From Nelumbo lutea (lineage: Eukaryota; Streptophyta; Magnoliopsida; Proteales; Nelumbonaceae): a DNA stretch of 64,000 nucleotides. Positions 63,868-64,000 of the stretch are shown here, in pieces. Made by a program: the position numbers and the translations under genes. The notes beneath the pieces were generated by a model. That model ran no database searches. It was not told the DNA's origin and was given only the letters and a program-made list of their open reading frames with translations. Location of the stretch: the NCBI GenBank assembly GCA_022828595.1, contig JAKGHH010000001.1, forward strand, positions 145,471,017 to 145,535,016, given 5' to 3'. Numbering within the stretch: the stretch's first letter is position 1; every line of letters starts with the position of its first letter.

Positions 63868-64000
63868 TATTTTTTTAAAACAAAATTCCAACGATTGAAA
63901 TCAACTGCCGGCAGTTTGGTTTCCATCAGAGAGAGTGCATTACCGATCATTACCATTGTCCGACAAAGGGGCTGATCCTGTCACTATGACCACTCACTCA
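62519..64000 (-). mobile_element. Copia C 5' LTR, cut by the window end
   Basis: 1,482 bp present; by comparison with B about 0.47 kb more should follow. The stretch from 63,662 repeats the 3' LTR piece at 55,212. A TA microsatellite lies at about 63,829-63,866. Confidence 0.85.
63829..63866. repeat. (TA)n microsatellite in the copia C LTR
   Basis: About 18 TA units after CATA repeats. The equivalent position in the other LTR (about 55,376-55,395) is much shorter, so it expanded after insertion. Confidence 0.9.

Larger units (their letters stand above)
55212..64000 (-). mobile_element. Ty1/copia element C (same family as B), incomplete at both ends of the window segment
   Basis: The 3' LTR is present from the gap to 56020, the internal region is 56021-61703, and the 5' LTR starts at 61704, is duplicated, and continues from 62519 past the window end. 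The missing 1.14 kb of the 3' LTR plus the 809 bp present add to about 1.95 kb, the LTR size of B. Proteins are better kept than in B (gag and zinc knuckle present), but several stops remain. Shared landmarks with B run the full length. Confidence 0.9.

Overview
This is nuclear DNA of a flowering plant. It holds two cysteine-rich receptor-like kinase (CRK, DUF26) genes with the plant CRK seven-exon layout and GT-AG introns. They sit in a bed of plant transposons: a CACTA element with its classic terminus, hAT, Mutator-like and Tourist-like elements, a LINE relic and nested Ty1/copia elements. Gene density is very low, which suits a large, repeat-rich genome. I cannot name the species. I saw no tRNA, rRNA or CRISPR features.

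Layout. 1-3370: unassigned DNA, one short MITE and a 1.6 kb long-TIR element. 3371-7128: first CRK locus, with an intact two-DUF26 ectodomain and transmembrane exon but a ruined kinase. 8530-19830: relic of a LINE (zinc-finger and RNase H parts, minus strand) split by a 9,968 bp CACTA element with a TCC target duplication. 20590-22840: nearly complete but frameshifted hAT transposase relic (minus). 23000-30400: small relics, a gypsy-like gag/LTR fragment, a 2 kb very AT-rich tract, a hAT MITE and two microRNA-sized hairpins. 30403-45424: one degenerate copia element (A, minus), itself interrupted by a 1,536 bp solo LTR and by an 8,942 bp copia element (B, minus).

45425-51614: a tandem pyrimidine-rich repeat, another hAT MITE, and the second CRK. 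This CRK is intact, with seven exons encoding 664 residues, and its 1.5 kb fourth intron is filled by small TIR elements. 51615-54644: two Tourist-like MITEs and unassigned DNA. 54645-64000: 3' end of a fourth copia element (D), a 100-N assembly gap, then copia element C (same family as B, minus), which runs off the right end. C carries an 816 bp tandem duplication spanning its leader, primer-binding site and LTR end.

How it fits together: the two CRKs share exon borders and are best read as an old tandem pair now pushed 40 kb apart by nested insertions. One copy stayed a complete receptor kinase. The other kept only the extracellular and membrane parts as an open frame. Everything else recognisable is transposon-derived, mostly on the minus strand and mostly dead. 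I saw no clearly new biological system. The best leads are the kinase-less CRK ectodomain, the duplicated primer-binding/LTR junction, the CACTA element lacking a visible transposase, and the unexplained hairpins.
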